A program made the translations under genes and the position numbers. Shown here one piece after another: positions 48,123 through 56,288 of a stretch of 56,288 bases of DNA. Positions within the stretch are counted from its first letter, which is position 1. Each line of letters starts with the position of its first letter. The notes beneath the pieces were generated by a model that did no database searches, was not told the DNA's origin, and saw only the letters and a list, made by a program, of their open reading frames with translations. Origin of the DNA: an uncultured Collinsella sp. (GTDB taxonomy: Bacteria > Actinomycetota > Coriobacteriia > Coriobacteriales > Coriobacteriaceae); NCBI GenBank assembly GCA_958349325.1, contig CATWCP010000004.1, positions 1 through 56,288 of the forward strand, given 5' to 3'.

Positions 48123-48782
48123 GTGTCCGCATTTCCGTTCGACGCCGTTATCTTTGACATGGACGGCGTGATTGTCGATACCGAGTATTACTACCTGGGC
48201 GAGACTGCCGCGTTTGCCAAGGAGCTTGGGCTTAACCTGACTCAAGAGGAGTTGAATGGGCAGGTCGGTACTTCGCACCAGTTCTTCCTGCATATGCTGG
48301 TCGATTGGTTTGAGCGCGCCGGTAAGGGGCATTTCACTGGCGAGGAAGCGTTGGCCCGTTGGAACGAGTGGGCGCATAAGCGTCCGCGCGACTATCAGGC
48401 TTTGATTAACCCAGGCGCCGTGGATACGATTCGAGAGCTGCCGCGCCGTGGCGTTCGCGTGGCGCTTGCCAGCTCGTCTCCCATGGATAGCATCGAGGAA
48501 GTGCTCAACGCATGCGGGCTGTCGGATGCCTTTGAGTATGTGGTGAGCGGCGAGCAGTTTAAGGAGAGCAAGCCCGAGCCCGACATCTACCTGCATGCGC
48601 TGGACCTGCTGGGGCTGCCCGCGAATCGCTGCTGCTGCGTCGAGGATTCGGTGCCTGGCATCACTGCCGGCAAGCGAGCCGGCCTGACAGTCATTGCCAA
48701 GCGCGAGGAGCGCTTTGGCTTTAGCCAGGATGCCGCGGACAAGATTATCGACCAGCTGCCGGAGCTGCTCACGCTTTCTTAG
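48123..48782 (+). CDS. Beta-phosphoglucomutase-like HAD hydrolase (IA)
   Basis: 219 residues. Motif I VIFDMDGVIVDTE, motif II LASSSP, motif III Lys in KESKPEPDIY, motif IV CVEDSVPG. The DMDGVIVD form and helical cap fit beta-phosphoglucomutase or sugar-phosphate phosphatases. GTG 48123 follows SD GGGAGGG. Could serve carbohydrate metabolism with the neighbouring HAD gene. Confidence 0.85.
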   Translation: MSAFPFDAVIFDMDGVIVDTEYYYLGETAAFAKELGLNLTQEELNGQVGTSHQFFLHMLVDWFERAGKGHFTGEEALARWNEWAHKRPRDYQALINPGAVDTIRELPRRGVRVALASSSPMDSIEEVLNACGLSDAFEYVVSGEQFKESKPEPDIYLHALDLLGLPANRCCCVEDSVPGITAGKRAGLTVIAKREERFGFSQDAADKIIDQLPELLTLS

Positions 48783-48866
48783 GAGCGCGGTAGTTGCGCG
48801 TTTTTCGGGTCTGATGAGTAAATACCCGACATTTTGGTGCGACACCTAGCATACTTTAAGCTAATG

Positions 48867-48905
48867 CGGGCTTAAGGGCTTGTTGAATGCCCTTAAGCCC
48901 GTTTT
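48867..48905 (+). terminator. Terminator before the GntR operon
   Basis: Perfect 13-bp stem CGGGCTTAAGGGC/GCCCTTAAGCCCG with a 9-nt loop, then TTTT. Confidence 0.9.
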
Positions 48906-48932
48906 AGAATTAATTGTGCTGGGAGAGGGTAT

Positions 48933-49676
48933 ATGCCACCGACTGAAGGGCCAACTGACGGTAAAGCAGCGATACCGCTGTACCAACAGGTTATTGATAT
49001 CATCAAAAACGAAATCAACTCCGGCGCCTACAAGGCGGGCGCGCGGATACCCAACGAATTCGAATTGGCTGAGAGCTATAAAGTTGGCCGCGTTACCGTG
49101 CGACGCGCTATTGAGGAGCTCGTCCAGCAGGGCTATCTAACGAAGCGGCAGGGGAAAGGCACGTTTGTCAATGCCCCCAAGCTTAAGCGCAAGATTCGCC
49201 AGAAGGATGACGTCCAGAGTTTTTCGGACGCATGTCGCGTTAACGGAATGGAACCGGGGGCGTGTGTCATTTCGAGAAAGATACTGCCGGCGGATTCCAC
49301 CGAAGCACAGTTCTTTGGTGTTCCCGTTGGAACTGACTTGATTTGCGTTGAGCGCGTGCGCACTGCCGATGGCGTCCCTGTCATGCTCGAGAACAACATA
49401 TATGTTTACGAGGACAACGCCTATCTATCAACGGCACCTCTATCTAACCAATCCATTTTTGAGTTCGTGCGCAACCGGACGGGCCGCACGCCCGCGTTTA
49501 CCGACCCGTGCACGCTCGAGATCGCGTGCGCGTCGCCCGAGGTCGCTCGACTGTTGGCAGTTCCCGTTGGCGAGCCCTTGTTTTATATGGAAGCCTTCTT
49601 TTTCGATGAGCAGCGGCGGCCGTTTATCATCGGTCGTCAGCGGATCGTTGGGTCTCGCTACGTTTTTGACATCTAG
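48933..49676 (+). CDS. GntR-family (HutC/UTRA) regulator of the Amadori-type operon
   Basis: 247 residues: winged HTH (about 12-80, ELAESYKVGRVTVRRAIEELV) and a UTRA effector domain (about 95-245). UTRA regulators usually bind a sugar-phosphate intermediate and then release DNA; FrlR and FraR of known Amadori operons are of this kind. A perfect dyad at 49830 just after the downstream promoter is its likely operator. SD GGGAGAGGG. Confidence 0.88.
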   Translation: MPPTEGPTDGKAAIPLYQQVIDIIKNEINSGAYKAGARIPNEFELAESYKVGRVTVRRAIEELVQQGYLTKRQGKGTFVNAPKLKRKIRQKDDVQSFSDACRVNGMEPGACVISRKILPADSTEAQFFGVPVGTDLICVERVRTADGVPVMLENNIYVYEDNAYLSTAPLSNQSIFEFVRNRTGRTPAFTDPCTLEIACASPEVARLLAVPVGEPLFYMEAFFFDEQRRPFIIGRQRIVGSRYVFDI

Positions 49677-49687
49677 GACATTGCGAA

Positions 49688-49725
49688 TGGAAGCGCCCGG
49701 TGGATCATCTCACCGGGCGCTTCCA
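49688..49725. terminator. Hairpin after the regulator gene
   Basis: Perfect 15-bp stem TGGAAGCGCCCGGTG/CACCGGGCGCTTCCA with an 8-nt loop, 11 bases after the gntR stop; no T-run follows. It probably isolates the regulator from the structural genes, which have their own promoter. Confidence 0.7.
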
Positions 49726-49786
49726 TACCGTTCACGGCGCGAACACAACCGTTCAACCGCGTTGCGGCAATCAGTTTGAAATTATC

Positions 49787-49852
49787 TTGATGAAGGAAAA
49801 AGCTGCTGGTAATCTATGGGACGTCATAGAACGTTTGCCTTATGCAAACGTT
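49787..49852 (+). promoter_or_regulatory. Promoter and GntR-type operator of the structural genes
   Basis: -35 TTGATG (49787-49792), 17 bp, -10 TAATCT (49810-49815). The dyad AACGTTTGC-CTTAT-GCAAACGTT (49830-49852) lies just past the expected start site, a classic repressor position. Confidence 0.65.
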
Positions 49853-49894
49853 GAAGCGAGATGCGATGCAGTCTCGAGTTCTTTGGAGGTATCT

Positions 49895-51358
49895 ATGTCA
49901 GATACGAAGGCGAAGAAGACAAACAGACGTTTTAAGTTCAAATTACCGCATGTCTATACGATCATGTTCTTGCTGATCGTTGTCTTTGCGGTCCTGACTT
50001 GGATCGTTCCCTCTGGTCAGTATCAGCGCAAGACGATTTCGACAGCGGCGGGCGAGCGTGAAGTCGCCGTTGCTGGAACCTATGAACAGGTCGATAAGAA
50101 CTGCACCGATTCCGAGACCGGCGAGACCATCAATCTGGGCCAGGATATCTTCGCGGTTCTGCAAGCGCCCACCAAGGGTATCCAAGAGGCTGCCGACGTC
50201 GTTGCGTTCGTCTTATTGATTGGCGGATCGTTTGCGATCATCACCAAGACCAACGCTTTGAATGCCGGCATGAGCCGTGTGATTAAAAAGCTCAAGAACA
50301 AGGACATCCTCATCATTCCCATCACGATGACATTGCTGTCCATTTGCGGCACTACGTTTGGTATGTCTGAGGAAGCCCTGCCGTTCTATGCCATCTTCAT
50401 TCCCATCATGATGGGTATCGGTTATGACTCGATGACGGCATTCATCATCTGCTTCCTTGGTCCTAACCTGGGATATTGTGCTTCGACCATCGACCCGTTT
50501 AATGTTTTGATCGCCCAAGGCATCATTGGCATCGAGGGTAATCCGCAACTGTGGCTGCGCGCCGTTTCTTGGGTCATCTTCACTGCCGTCGGTATCGCAT
50601 GGGCCATGCGCTACGCCATGCGCGTCAAGAAAAACCCCGAGTCGTCCATTGTGTACGAGGACGATAAGCTCAAGCGTATTGAGTTTTCCGTGACCGATGC
50701 CTCCATCGAGGAAGAGTTCACTATCCGTCAGAAGCTCGTGCTTATCGATTTTGCTTGCGGTATGGGCATTATCGTCTGGGGTCTTGTTACCCAGGGCTGG
50801 TACATGAATGAGATTTCCGCCGTGTTCCTTGGCATGGGCTTGCTTGCCGGTATCCTGGGCGGTCTTGACCAGCAGACAATCGCAGAGGAGTTCGTTAAGG
50901 GTCTCGCCGACTTTGCGTACGCTGCCATCGTTATCGGTATCGCTCGCGGTATTCTGGTCATCGCCGAGGGCGGCATGATCATCGACACCATCCTCCAGGC
51001 GCTCGCTACCGCGCTCGCCGGTGCACCCGCCGCCGTCTACACCACGTTTATGTATATCGTCCTTGGCCTGCTCTCTTTGCTGGTTCCCTCGAGTTCTGGC
51101 CTGGCGGCGCTCACCATGCCCGTTATGGGCCCCCTGACCGAGCTCATGGGCCTCAATCCCGAGGCGGCCGTCACCGCGCTCCAGTTTGCCAACCAGACCA
51201 TCAACACCATCAGCCCCGTGGCGGGCATGACGGTCGCCGGTCTTGCCGTGGCTAGGATTTCGTTTGGCCAATGGTGGAAGACCATTTGGAAGTTCTTCAT
51301 TTTCATGGTCGTCTTTGGCGTGATTGTAACGGCAATCTCTGGCATGCTTCCGGTGTAG
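49895..51358 (+). CDS. YfcC/DcuC-type membrane permease
   Basis: 487 residues, about 12 membrane helices; LTWIVPSGQY after helix 1, an internal hydrophilic loop (about 255-300), and LLVPSSSGLAALTMPVMGPL near the end, the signature region of the YfcC (C4-dicarboxylate / basic amino-acid antiporter) family. As the only transporter in the operon it should import the substrate, a role played by FrlA or FraA elsewhere. SD TTGGAGGT. The open frame extending to 49700 crosses the promoter and operator and is not used. Confidence 0.87.
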   Translation: MSDTKAKKTNRRFKFKLPHVYTIMFLLIVVFAVLTWIVPSGQYQRKTISTAAGEREVAVAGTYEQVDKNCTDSETGETINLGQDIFAVLQAPTKGIQEAADVVAFVLLIGGSFAIITKTNALNAGMSRVIKKLKNKDILIIPITMTLLSICGTTFGMSEEALPFYAIFIPIMMGIGYDSMTAFIICFLGPNLGYCASTIDPFNVLIAQGIIGIEGNPQLWLRAVSWVIFTAVGIAWAMRYAMRVKKNPESSIVYEDDKLKRIEFSVTDASIEEEFTIRQKLVLIDFACGMGIIVWGLVTQGWYMNEISAVFLGMGLLAGILGGLDQQTIAEEFVKGLADFAYAAIVIGIARGILVIAEGGMIIDTILQALATALAGAPAAVYTTFMYIVLGLLSLLVPSSSGLAALTMPVMGPLTELMGLNPEAAVTALQFANQTINTISPVAGMTVAGLAVARISFGQWWKTIWKFFIFMVVFGVIVTAISGMLPV

Positions 51359-51367
51359 GTGGTTGTG

Positions 51368-52951
51368 ATGTCTGATCGTTTGACGGTCCTGACGTCTAAG
51401 AGCGTCTTTACCGGTACGGGGGACCTGCCGTTTGAAGGTTTCGTAGCGGTCCGTGGCAATCGAATTGAGGCTGTTGGCACCAAGTGTGAGGTAGCTTCGT
51501 ATTTGACCCAGGCGGACGAGGTAGTTGACCTGGGCGACCGCACTGTCATGCCCGGCCTGATCGATGTGCATACCTTCTATACAGGTTGGGCGCTGCGGAC
51601 GTTGGGGACTGATCTGTCCGGCATCGATGATGCCAAAGAGGCCGTGTCGCTCTTGCGTGCATGGAAAGAAGATCATCCGGATTGCGCGGCGGCTTTTGGC
51701 CACAACCTACCCGAAACGTTGGCATCGGATGCCGAGAACGCAAATACGGCAGCTGTGTTTGACGATTGTTTTGGCGATATCCCTGTCGTCTGCTTTACAC
51801 CGGGTGCGGAGACCTGCGTTCTCAATGCTGCCGCCAGTGCGCGATACGGCTTTACACCCCAGGCGTGCTATGCCGAGAAGATCTGGCGCATGATGAGCGA
51901 TTTCCTCGCGCTGCCCGAGGTGCGTGCCGGGTATTCGGACTACATGAGCATGCTTAACGAGCGCGGCGTTACCGCCATCAAGGAGATGGCGTTTGATGAC
52001 TACTACGGCTTTGCCGACGAAATGGCTCGCCGTGAGGAATCTGGTGAGCTGACGGTTCGCGTCTCTATGATGTCGCAGCCGGTGGGTGCCGGTGCAAATC
52101 TGGCATATGCCCGCGAGGCGCGAGAGCGCTTCCGGGGACCGTTCGTTCGTTTTTCTGGCTTCAACCGTATGACCGATCGCGGCGTATGGGCGGGGCTTGC
52201 CGAGATGATTGATCCCTATGAGGACACGGCCGATGCGGGCGCTGCCGGCAAGACGGTCGTCGAGGAGCCAGAGTGGGATCTGATTGAGAACGAGCTGCGT
52301 GCAATTGATGCTGACGGCTTCCGATATTCCTTGCATTGCCAGGGCGATGGCGCCGTTCGTCGCACCGTGGCGCTCTATGCCTCGCTGCCTCGAGACGAGC
52401 ATGGACGGATGCTTCGTCGCCATGCGATTACCGATCTCGAGAACTCTGACCCGACCGATCTTGTCAAGTTTGGCAAGTTAGGTGGAATTTGCGAGGTCTA
52501 TCCGCAGATTCTGACGCTGGACCGGCGCGAGGATTGCCTGTCGATGATGCGTCGACAAATTGGCGAGACGCGACTTTTGCACAGCTGGAATCGCCGCGGC
52601 ATGGAAGATTCCGGATGCACAGTGTGCTGTGGCACGGATTTGCCGCTGTTGATTCCGAGCTTGGGCGAGTCAATCTACAGTGCGTGCGGCGGATACTTCG
52701 ACGACGGACTGCCCGTGAATGAGGTCAACACGCTGACGCTTGTCGAGCTCTTGTGCGCTTGGACTGCCGGGGGCGCGTACGACCTGATGCGCGAAGACGA
52801 GCTGGGTACGCTCGAGGTTGGCAAGCTTGCCGATATCTGCGTGCTCGATCGGGATGTGTTCGACCTCGATTATCGCGACGCACGCGATCTTGCGGTTGAC
52901 ATGACGATGTCGGACGGACAAATCGTGTTCGATCGAAATAAGGAGGCATAA
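51368..52951 (+). CDS. Amidohydrolase (YtcJ-like, family 3) in the Amadori-type operon
   Basis: 527 residues of the metal-dependent amidohydrolase superfamily: TVMPGLIDVHTF near residue 62 (here H-x-F instead of the HxH usual in the family), FRYSLHCQGDGAVRR, CCGTDLPLL, and the C-terminal beta-sandwich (LGTLEVGKLADICVLDRD). It begins 10 bases after the permease stop. Known frl operons do not contain such a gene; it might cleave an amide or imidate in the imported conjugate. The altered first metal motif leaves the catalytic type open. Confidence 0.8.
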   Translation: MSDRLTVLTSKSVFTGTGDLPFEGFVAVRGNRIEAVGTKCEVASYLTQADEVVDLGDRTVMPGLIDVHTFYTGWALRTLGTDLSGIDDAKEAVSLLRAWKEDHPDCAAAFGHNLPETLASDAENANTAAVFDDCFGDIPVVCFTPGAETCVLNAAASARYGFTPQACYAEKIWRMMSDFLALPEVRAGYSDYMSMLNERGVTAIKEMAFDDYYGFADEMARREESGELTVRVSMMSQPVGAGANLAYAREARERFRGPFVRFSGFNRMTDRGVWAGLAEMIDPYEDTADAGAAGKTVVEEPEWDLIENELRAIDADGFRYSLHCQGDGAVRRTVALYASLPRDEHGRMLRRHAITDLENSDPTDLVKFGKLGGICEVYPQILTLDRREDCLSMMRRQIGETRLLHSWNRRGMEDSGCTVCCGTDLPLLIPSLGESIYSACGGYFDDGLPVNEVNTLTLVELLCAWTAGGAYDLMREDELGTLEVGKLADICVLDRDVFDLDYRDARDLAVDMTMSDGQIVFDRNKEA

Positions 52952-52952
52952 G

Positions 52953-53804
52953 ATGTCTGAATCCAAACCGACGCTGCACCGCGAACAGATTGCGGGCATG
53001 AATATCCACTACATCATGTGGTCGCTCGATTACTTCCTTGATGTGCAGCAGCGTTTGGGCTTTGAGTCCATTGAGCTGTGGTGTGCGGAGCCGCATGTGA
53101 CGCTCGACCACACGGGCTACTTTGAAGCTGAGGTCCTGGCGAAAAAGGCTGCAGACCGTGGGCTTAGGTATCGTACTCTGTGTCCCGAGAATGTTGTCTA
53201 TCCTTGGCAGTACTGCGCACGCAAACCGCTGCATGAACAGCGCAGCTTGGCGTACTTTAAGCACGGCATTGAGCTTGCCGAGGTACTTGGGTGCGACCGC
53301 ATGTCCATCAACTCGGGCTGGGGCGACTGGGACGAGGACCGCGAGGAAGCCTGGAAGCGCAGCCGCGAGCACTTGTCCATTCTGGCGGAGTATGCCGGCG
53401 AGCACGGTCTGGTGCTTACGATGGAAAGCCTGCGTCCCGAGGAGAGCAACCTTGTGACGACGGTTTCCGATGCGAAGCGCATGATTGACGAGGTCGCGAG
53501 CCCGTACTTACAGCCCATGGTTGATACAACCGCGATGGGCGTTGCAGGCGAGACGCTCGAGGACTGGTTTGCCGCCTTTGGTGATGGGGCAATTCACGAG
53601 ATGCACTTTATCGACGGTGACCCGTATGGCCATCTGGTGTGGGGCGATGGCAAGCACGATATGGACGCCTTCGTCGCCACGCTCAACGCCCATGGTTTCG
53701 ACGGCATGCTGGGCCAGGAAATCACGGACGGTCGTTACTACGATGATCCGGCGGCGGCAGATGCCAAGAACATGGCCGCATTCGAGAAATATCTGATTGA
53801 CTAA
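52953..53804 (+). CDS. Sugar epimerase/isomerase, FrlC-like TIM barrel
   Basis: 283 residues of the xylose-isomerase-like family (AP-endonuclease-2 fold). Metal-site residues appear in IELWCAEPH, LTMESLRPEESN, MVDTTAM and MHFIDGDPYGH. In fructoselysine operons FrlC epimerises psicoselysine to fructoselysine. It starts one base after the amidohydrolase stop with SD AAGGAGG inside that gene's end. Confidence 0.78.
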   Translation: MSESKPTLHREQIAGMNIHYIMWSLDYFLDVQQRLGFESIELWCAEPHVTLDHTGYFEAEVLAKKAADRGLRYRTLCPENVVYPWQYCARKPLHEQRSLAYFKHGIELAEVLGCDRMSINSGWGDWDEDREEAWKRSREHLSILAEYAGEHGLVLTMESLRPEESNLVTTVSDAKRMIDEVASPYLQPMVDTTAMGVAGETLEDWFAAFGDGAIHEMHFIDGDPYGHLVWGDGKHDMDAFVATLNAHGFDGMLGQEITDGRYYDDPAAADAKNMAAFEKYLID

Positions 53805-53866
53805 AACAACCATCGGCCACGCAACCAACGTCATTGATTGCGGGCCAAATAAGAAAGGAACTGGAT

Positions 53867-54835
53867 ATGAACGCACACGATCTGATCAAAGAGGCAATTG
53901 CCGAGAAAGGCAAGTTCGACAGCGTCTACTGGATTGCTTGCGGTGGCTCCATGATCGATTTGATCCCGGCCCATGAGCTTCTGCAGCGCGAGGCAACCAC
54001 CTTCACTTCGTATATCTATACGGCTCGCGAGTTCGATATCATGCGTCCGCGTCGTCTGGGCGAGAAGTCCCTGGTCATCGCTTGTAGCCACAGTGGCAAC
54101 ACCCCCGAGGTCGTCGAGGGCTGCGAGATTGCCCTTGCTGCCGGCGCTACGGTGATCGCCCAGACCGACAACGCTGGATCCAAGATCGACTCCGGCAAGT
54201 GGACCACGTGGGTCTACCCGTGGGGCGAGGGCGTGCCACAGGCCGAGGTCCCCGCTGGCATTTCGCTGTCGCTTGCGGCCGAGCTGCTCGATCAGCAGGA
54301 GGGCTACGCCGATCTTGCCGATATGTATGCCGGTATCGCCGAGATGGATAAGATTCTTCCCCCGGCACGCGAGAAGGTAAATGCCGAGCTGGGCGATCGC
54401 TTTGCCAAGCTTTGCCAGGAGCACGAGTTCTTCTACATTCTGGGCAGCGGTCCCAACTTTAGCCAGACCTACGGTTTCGCTATCTGCTCTCTTATGGAGA
54501 TGCAGTGGCAGCACTGTAGCTACATCCACTCTGCCGAGTACTTCCACGGTCCCTTCGAGGCTACTCAGGATGGCGTTTTTTACTTCCTGCAGATGGGCTC
54601 CAGCGAGTGCCGTGCTATGGACGAGCGCGCCCTGGCGTTCCTTAAGACGCATACCGATACGCTGATGGTGCTCGATGCCAAGGAGTACGGTATGGAAGCC
54701 GTGCCGGCGAGCGTCCGTGCCTATCTGGACCCGGTGCTGTTCTACGCCATGAACTGCGAGCTGCGTGCTGCACGCGGCAAGGTGTTTGATCACGATCCCG
54801 ATTTCCGTCGCTATATGGGTGTTGTCGAGTACTAG
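53867..54835 (+). CDS. frlB: FrlB-like 6-phospho-Amadori deglycase (SIS domains)
   Basis: 322 residues, two SIS domains: ACSHSGNTPEVVEG (phosphosugar-binding loop) and the diagnostic HSAEYFHGPFEAT of FrlB/AgaS-type enzymes. FrlB splits fructoselysine-6-phosphate into glucose-6-phosphate and lysine; the glucose-6-phosphate would pass to glycolysis via Pgi. SD AAAGGAAC precedes ATG 53867. The amine half of the substrate here is not known. Confidence 0.85.
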   Translation: MNAHDLIKEAIAEKGKFDSVYWIACGGSMIDLIPAHELLQREATTFTSYIYTAREFDIMRPRRLGEKSLVIACSHSGNTPEVVEGCEIALAAGATVIAQTDNAGSKIDSGKWTTWVYPWGEGVPQAEVPAGISLSLAAELLDQQEGYADLADMYAGIAEMDKILPPAREKVNAELGDRFAKLCQEHEFFYILGSGPNFSQTYGFAICSLMEMQWQHCSYIHSAEYFHGPFEATQDGVFYFLQMGSSECRAMDERALAFLKTHTDTLMVLDAKEYGMEAVPASVRAYLDPVLFYAMNCELRAARGKVFDHDPDFRRYMGVVEY

Positions 54836-54849
54836 AAGGGGCAAAGGCC

Positions 54850-55713
54850 ATGGCATTTAACGTTAACGCGCTCGGATTTGGCGACAACGTCGTCGATCGC
54901 TACGAGCATATCCACACCATGTATCCCGGCGGCAATGCGGTGAACTTCGCCGTTTATGCCAAGAAATGCGGTGCCGCACGCTCCGCATACATGGGCATTT
55001 TTGGCAATGACGCCGCTGCCGAGCATGTCATTGCAAGCCTCGAGGATGAAGGTATCGAGCTTGACAAGTGCGAGCAGATGATTGGCGAGAACGGAGCGGC
55101 TCGCGTGACCGTCGTTGACGGTGACCGTGTCTTCCTCGGCTCCAACGAGGGCGGTATCCGTGGCGATGCGCGCTATGTCCTCGATCGCTTCGACCTTTCG
55201 TACATGAAGCAGTTCGATGTGGTTCATTCGGGCAACTATTGCTTTACCGAGCGCGAGCTGCCCAAGCTGAAGGCTGCGGGCGTCACGGTCTCTTTTGACT
55301 TTTCGGACGACTCCACCGACGAGTACTACGAGCAGATTGCGCCCTACGTCGATTTCGCTTTCTTTAGTGCGGCGGATGCCGCGAGTGAGGACGAGATTCG
55401 CGAGCGTCTGGCATGGGTGAAGGGCCTGGGTCCGCGTTTTGTGTCGGCTACGGCGGGCGCCGAGGGCTGCATTGCTTACGACGGCGAGCGTTATTACCGC
55501 CAGCTGGCTAAACCGGTAACGGACATGAAGGACACCATGGGGGCGGGCGACTCGTTCCTCACCTCGTTTTTGATGTGCTATCTCGATTCCGCCAAGCGCG
55601 GTGAGGATGGCGCCGAGGCCATCGAGCGCGCGCTCGACTTTGCTGCCGGGTTTGCCTCGACCGTGTGCGGCATGGAAGGTTCTTGGGGCCACGGAGCACC
55701 AATCGTCGAATAG
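54850..55713 (+). CDS. frlD: FrlD-like fructosamine 6-kinase (PfkB family)
   Basis: 287 residues. PfkB sugar kinase with GGNAVNFAVYAKK near the start and the ATP/catalytic motif DTMGAGDSF near residue 235. FrlD phosphorylates the sugar at O6 before deglycation. It starts 14 bases after frlB. A terminator-like hairpin and a second kinase follow. Confidence 0.85.
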   Translation: MAFNVNALGFGDNVVDRYEHIHTMYPGGNAVNFAVYAKKCGAARSAYMGIFGNDAAAEHVIASLEDEGIELDKCEQMIGENGAARVTVVDGDRVFLGSNEGGIRGDARYVLDRFDLSYMKQFDVVHSGNYCFTERELPKLKAAGVTVSFDFSDDSTDEYYEQIAPYVDFAFFSAADAASEDEIRERLAWVKGLGPRFVSATAGAEGCIAYDGERYYRQLAKPVTDMKDTMGAGDSFLTSFLMCYLDSAKRGEDGAEAIERALDFAAGFASTVCGMEGSWGHGAPIVE

Positions 55714-55783
55714 CTTAAGAAAGCGTACGGCGGTCTGGCTATGAGGCCTTGGACAGCCGATGCAAAACAATAAGCGAAACGCG

Positions 55784-55817
55784 AAAAGGGGGCTCGCCAT
55801 GTGGCGGGTCCCCTTTT
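55784..55817 (+). terminator. Terminator-like hairpin between the two kinase genes
   Basis: AAAAGGGGGCTCGCC pairs with GGCGGGTCCCCTTTT (one mismatch, one wobble) around ATGT. It lies eight bases before the next SD, so the second kinase may be made at a lower level. Confidence 0.65.
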
Positions 55818-55834
55818 GAACATTGGAGAAGACC

Positions 55835-56288
55835 ATGGGTATTAAAGCGTGTGCGGCTGGTTTTTGCTGCGCGGACGTCTATCAAAACATCGGCGTGTTC
55901 TATCCGACTGGTAATGGCATTGACTGGGGTATCCATCTTGCACGAATGGGCGTTTCGGTATCCGCCGTGTCGGTTGTCGGCAAGGACGAGTACGGAGACA
56001 AGATGAGAGAGGCGCTGGCCGCTGAGGGGTTCGATATCTCACATCTGCGGGTGGAAGATGGCGACACCTCGGTGATGCTCATGGCATTGAAAGACGGCGT
56101 CGATCGCGTGCATCTCGAGGCAATCGATGGCGTAATGGAGACATATCGACCGAATGAAGACGACCGGGCGTTTATCCTAGAGCATGACATCATTCATACC
56201 GACCTGTTTGGCAATTGTTTGGACCTCCTGCCCGAATGGCATGATGCGGGCAAGACGGTGGCTATGGACTTCTCGGTGTTCAGCCAGG
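55835..56288 (+). CDS. Second PfkB-type sugar kinase (FrlD paralogue), cut by window end
   Basis: An open frame from ATG 55835 (SD GGAGAA) runs 151 codons to the window edge without a stop. It has the N-terminal half of a PfkB kinase: TGNGIDWGIHLARMG replaces the GGNAVN motif of the first kinase, then VVGKDEYGDKMREAL and FDISHLRVEDGDTS. The catalytic GAGDS motif would lie beyond the window. The arrangement suggests an operon handling more than one conjugate, or a duplicated step. Confidence 0.85.
   Translation, partial: MGIKACAAGFCCADVYQNIGVFYPTGNGIDWGIHLARMGVSVSAVSVVGKDEYGDKMREALAAEGFDISHLRVEDGDTSVMLMALKDGVDRVHLEAIDGVMETYRPNEDDRAFILEHDIIHTDLFGNCLDLLPEWHDAGKTVAMDFSVFSQ

Noticed and set aside
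1..56288. CRISPR array, prophage or complete integrative element
   Set aside because: No regularly spaced repeats, cas genes, integrase, transposase or phage structural genes were found; the TraG/ClpP trio alone is not enough to call an element.

Overview
The window looks like a chromosomal segment of a Coriobacteriia gut anaerobe, most likely Collinsella. The support is the moderately high GC, abundant TTG/GTG starts with clear Shine-Dalgarno (SD) sites, an oxygen-sensitive class III ribonucleotide reductase, ferredoxin-like aldo/keto reductase, HD/folate genes, and an Amadori-sugar operon of the kind known in Collinsella. The genus is inference; no rRNA is present. I see no CRISPR array, transposase, integrase or phage structural genes.

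Layout. 444-6386: five-gene oligopeptide ABC importer (oppABCDF). 6387-7101: a dense block of long hairpins, then tRNA-Leu. 7128-10298: a partner-switching pair (PAS/GAF/PP2C phosphatase plus a STAS-HATPase fusion). 10404-13256: tRNA-Gly, Cys, Gly, Gly, Val, interrupted by a decayed tRNA fragment, a long palindrome and a GH13 glucosidase. 13618-18858: NrdR-box promoter, nrdD, nrdG, then folE, an HD hydrolase and folB. 18865-25286: housekeeping genes (peptidases, SlyD-like and orphan UreE-like proteins, HAD phosphatase, Fur-family regulator, acylphosphatase, oxidoreductase, RNase HI). 25386-27873: divergent LysR regulator and metY with a structured leader. 28186-34013: secreted cell-wall-type protein, small membrane protein, a PanE-like reductase behind a leader-peptide attenuator, Fe-S aldo/keto reductase, a second oxidoreductase and endonuclease IV, the last two each preceded by a related palindrome. 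34161-37266: polar amino-acid ABC importer. 37384-41063: flavodoxin/DUF3793 pair, a membrane-anchored metal-binding protein behind a CsoR-like operator, and a LexA-controlled umuC-yolD pair. 42023-43717: pgi. 43859-46727: an isolated three-gene block (VirD4/TraG-like ATPase, ClpP-like protease, unknown protein). 47217-48782: two HAD hydrolases. 48933-end: GntR regulator, YfcC-type permease, amidohydrolase, sugar epimerase, FrlB-like deglycase, FrlD-like kinase and a second kinase that runs off the window.

The most unusual feature is a population of long, non-coding hairpins. Two of them (6403-6529 and, inverted, 6711-6833) have unrelated stems but share the same two-sided 12-nt internal loop and the same apical sequence, so the loops rather than the stems are conserved. 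A second family (31897-31959 and 33063-33125) shares flanks and loop around a stem whose centre has changed on both sides together. Other points of interest are two candidate RNA switches (upstream of metY and panE), a shared AT-rich palindrome fused to the tRNA promoters, an orphan UreE beside SlyD, and an Amadori-type operon with an added amidohydrolase.
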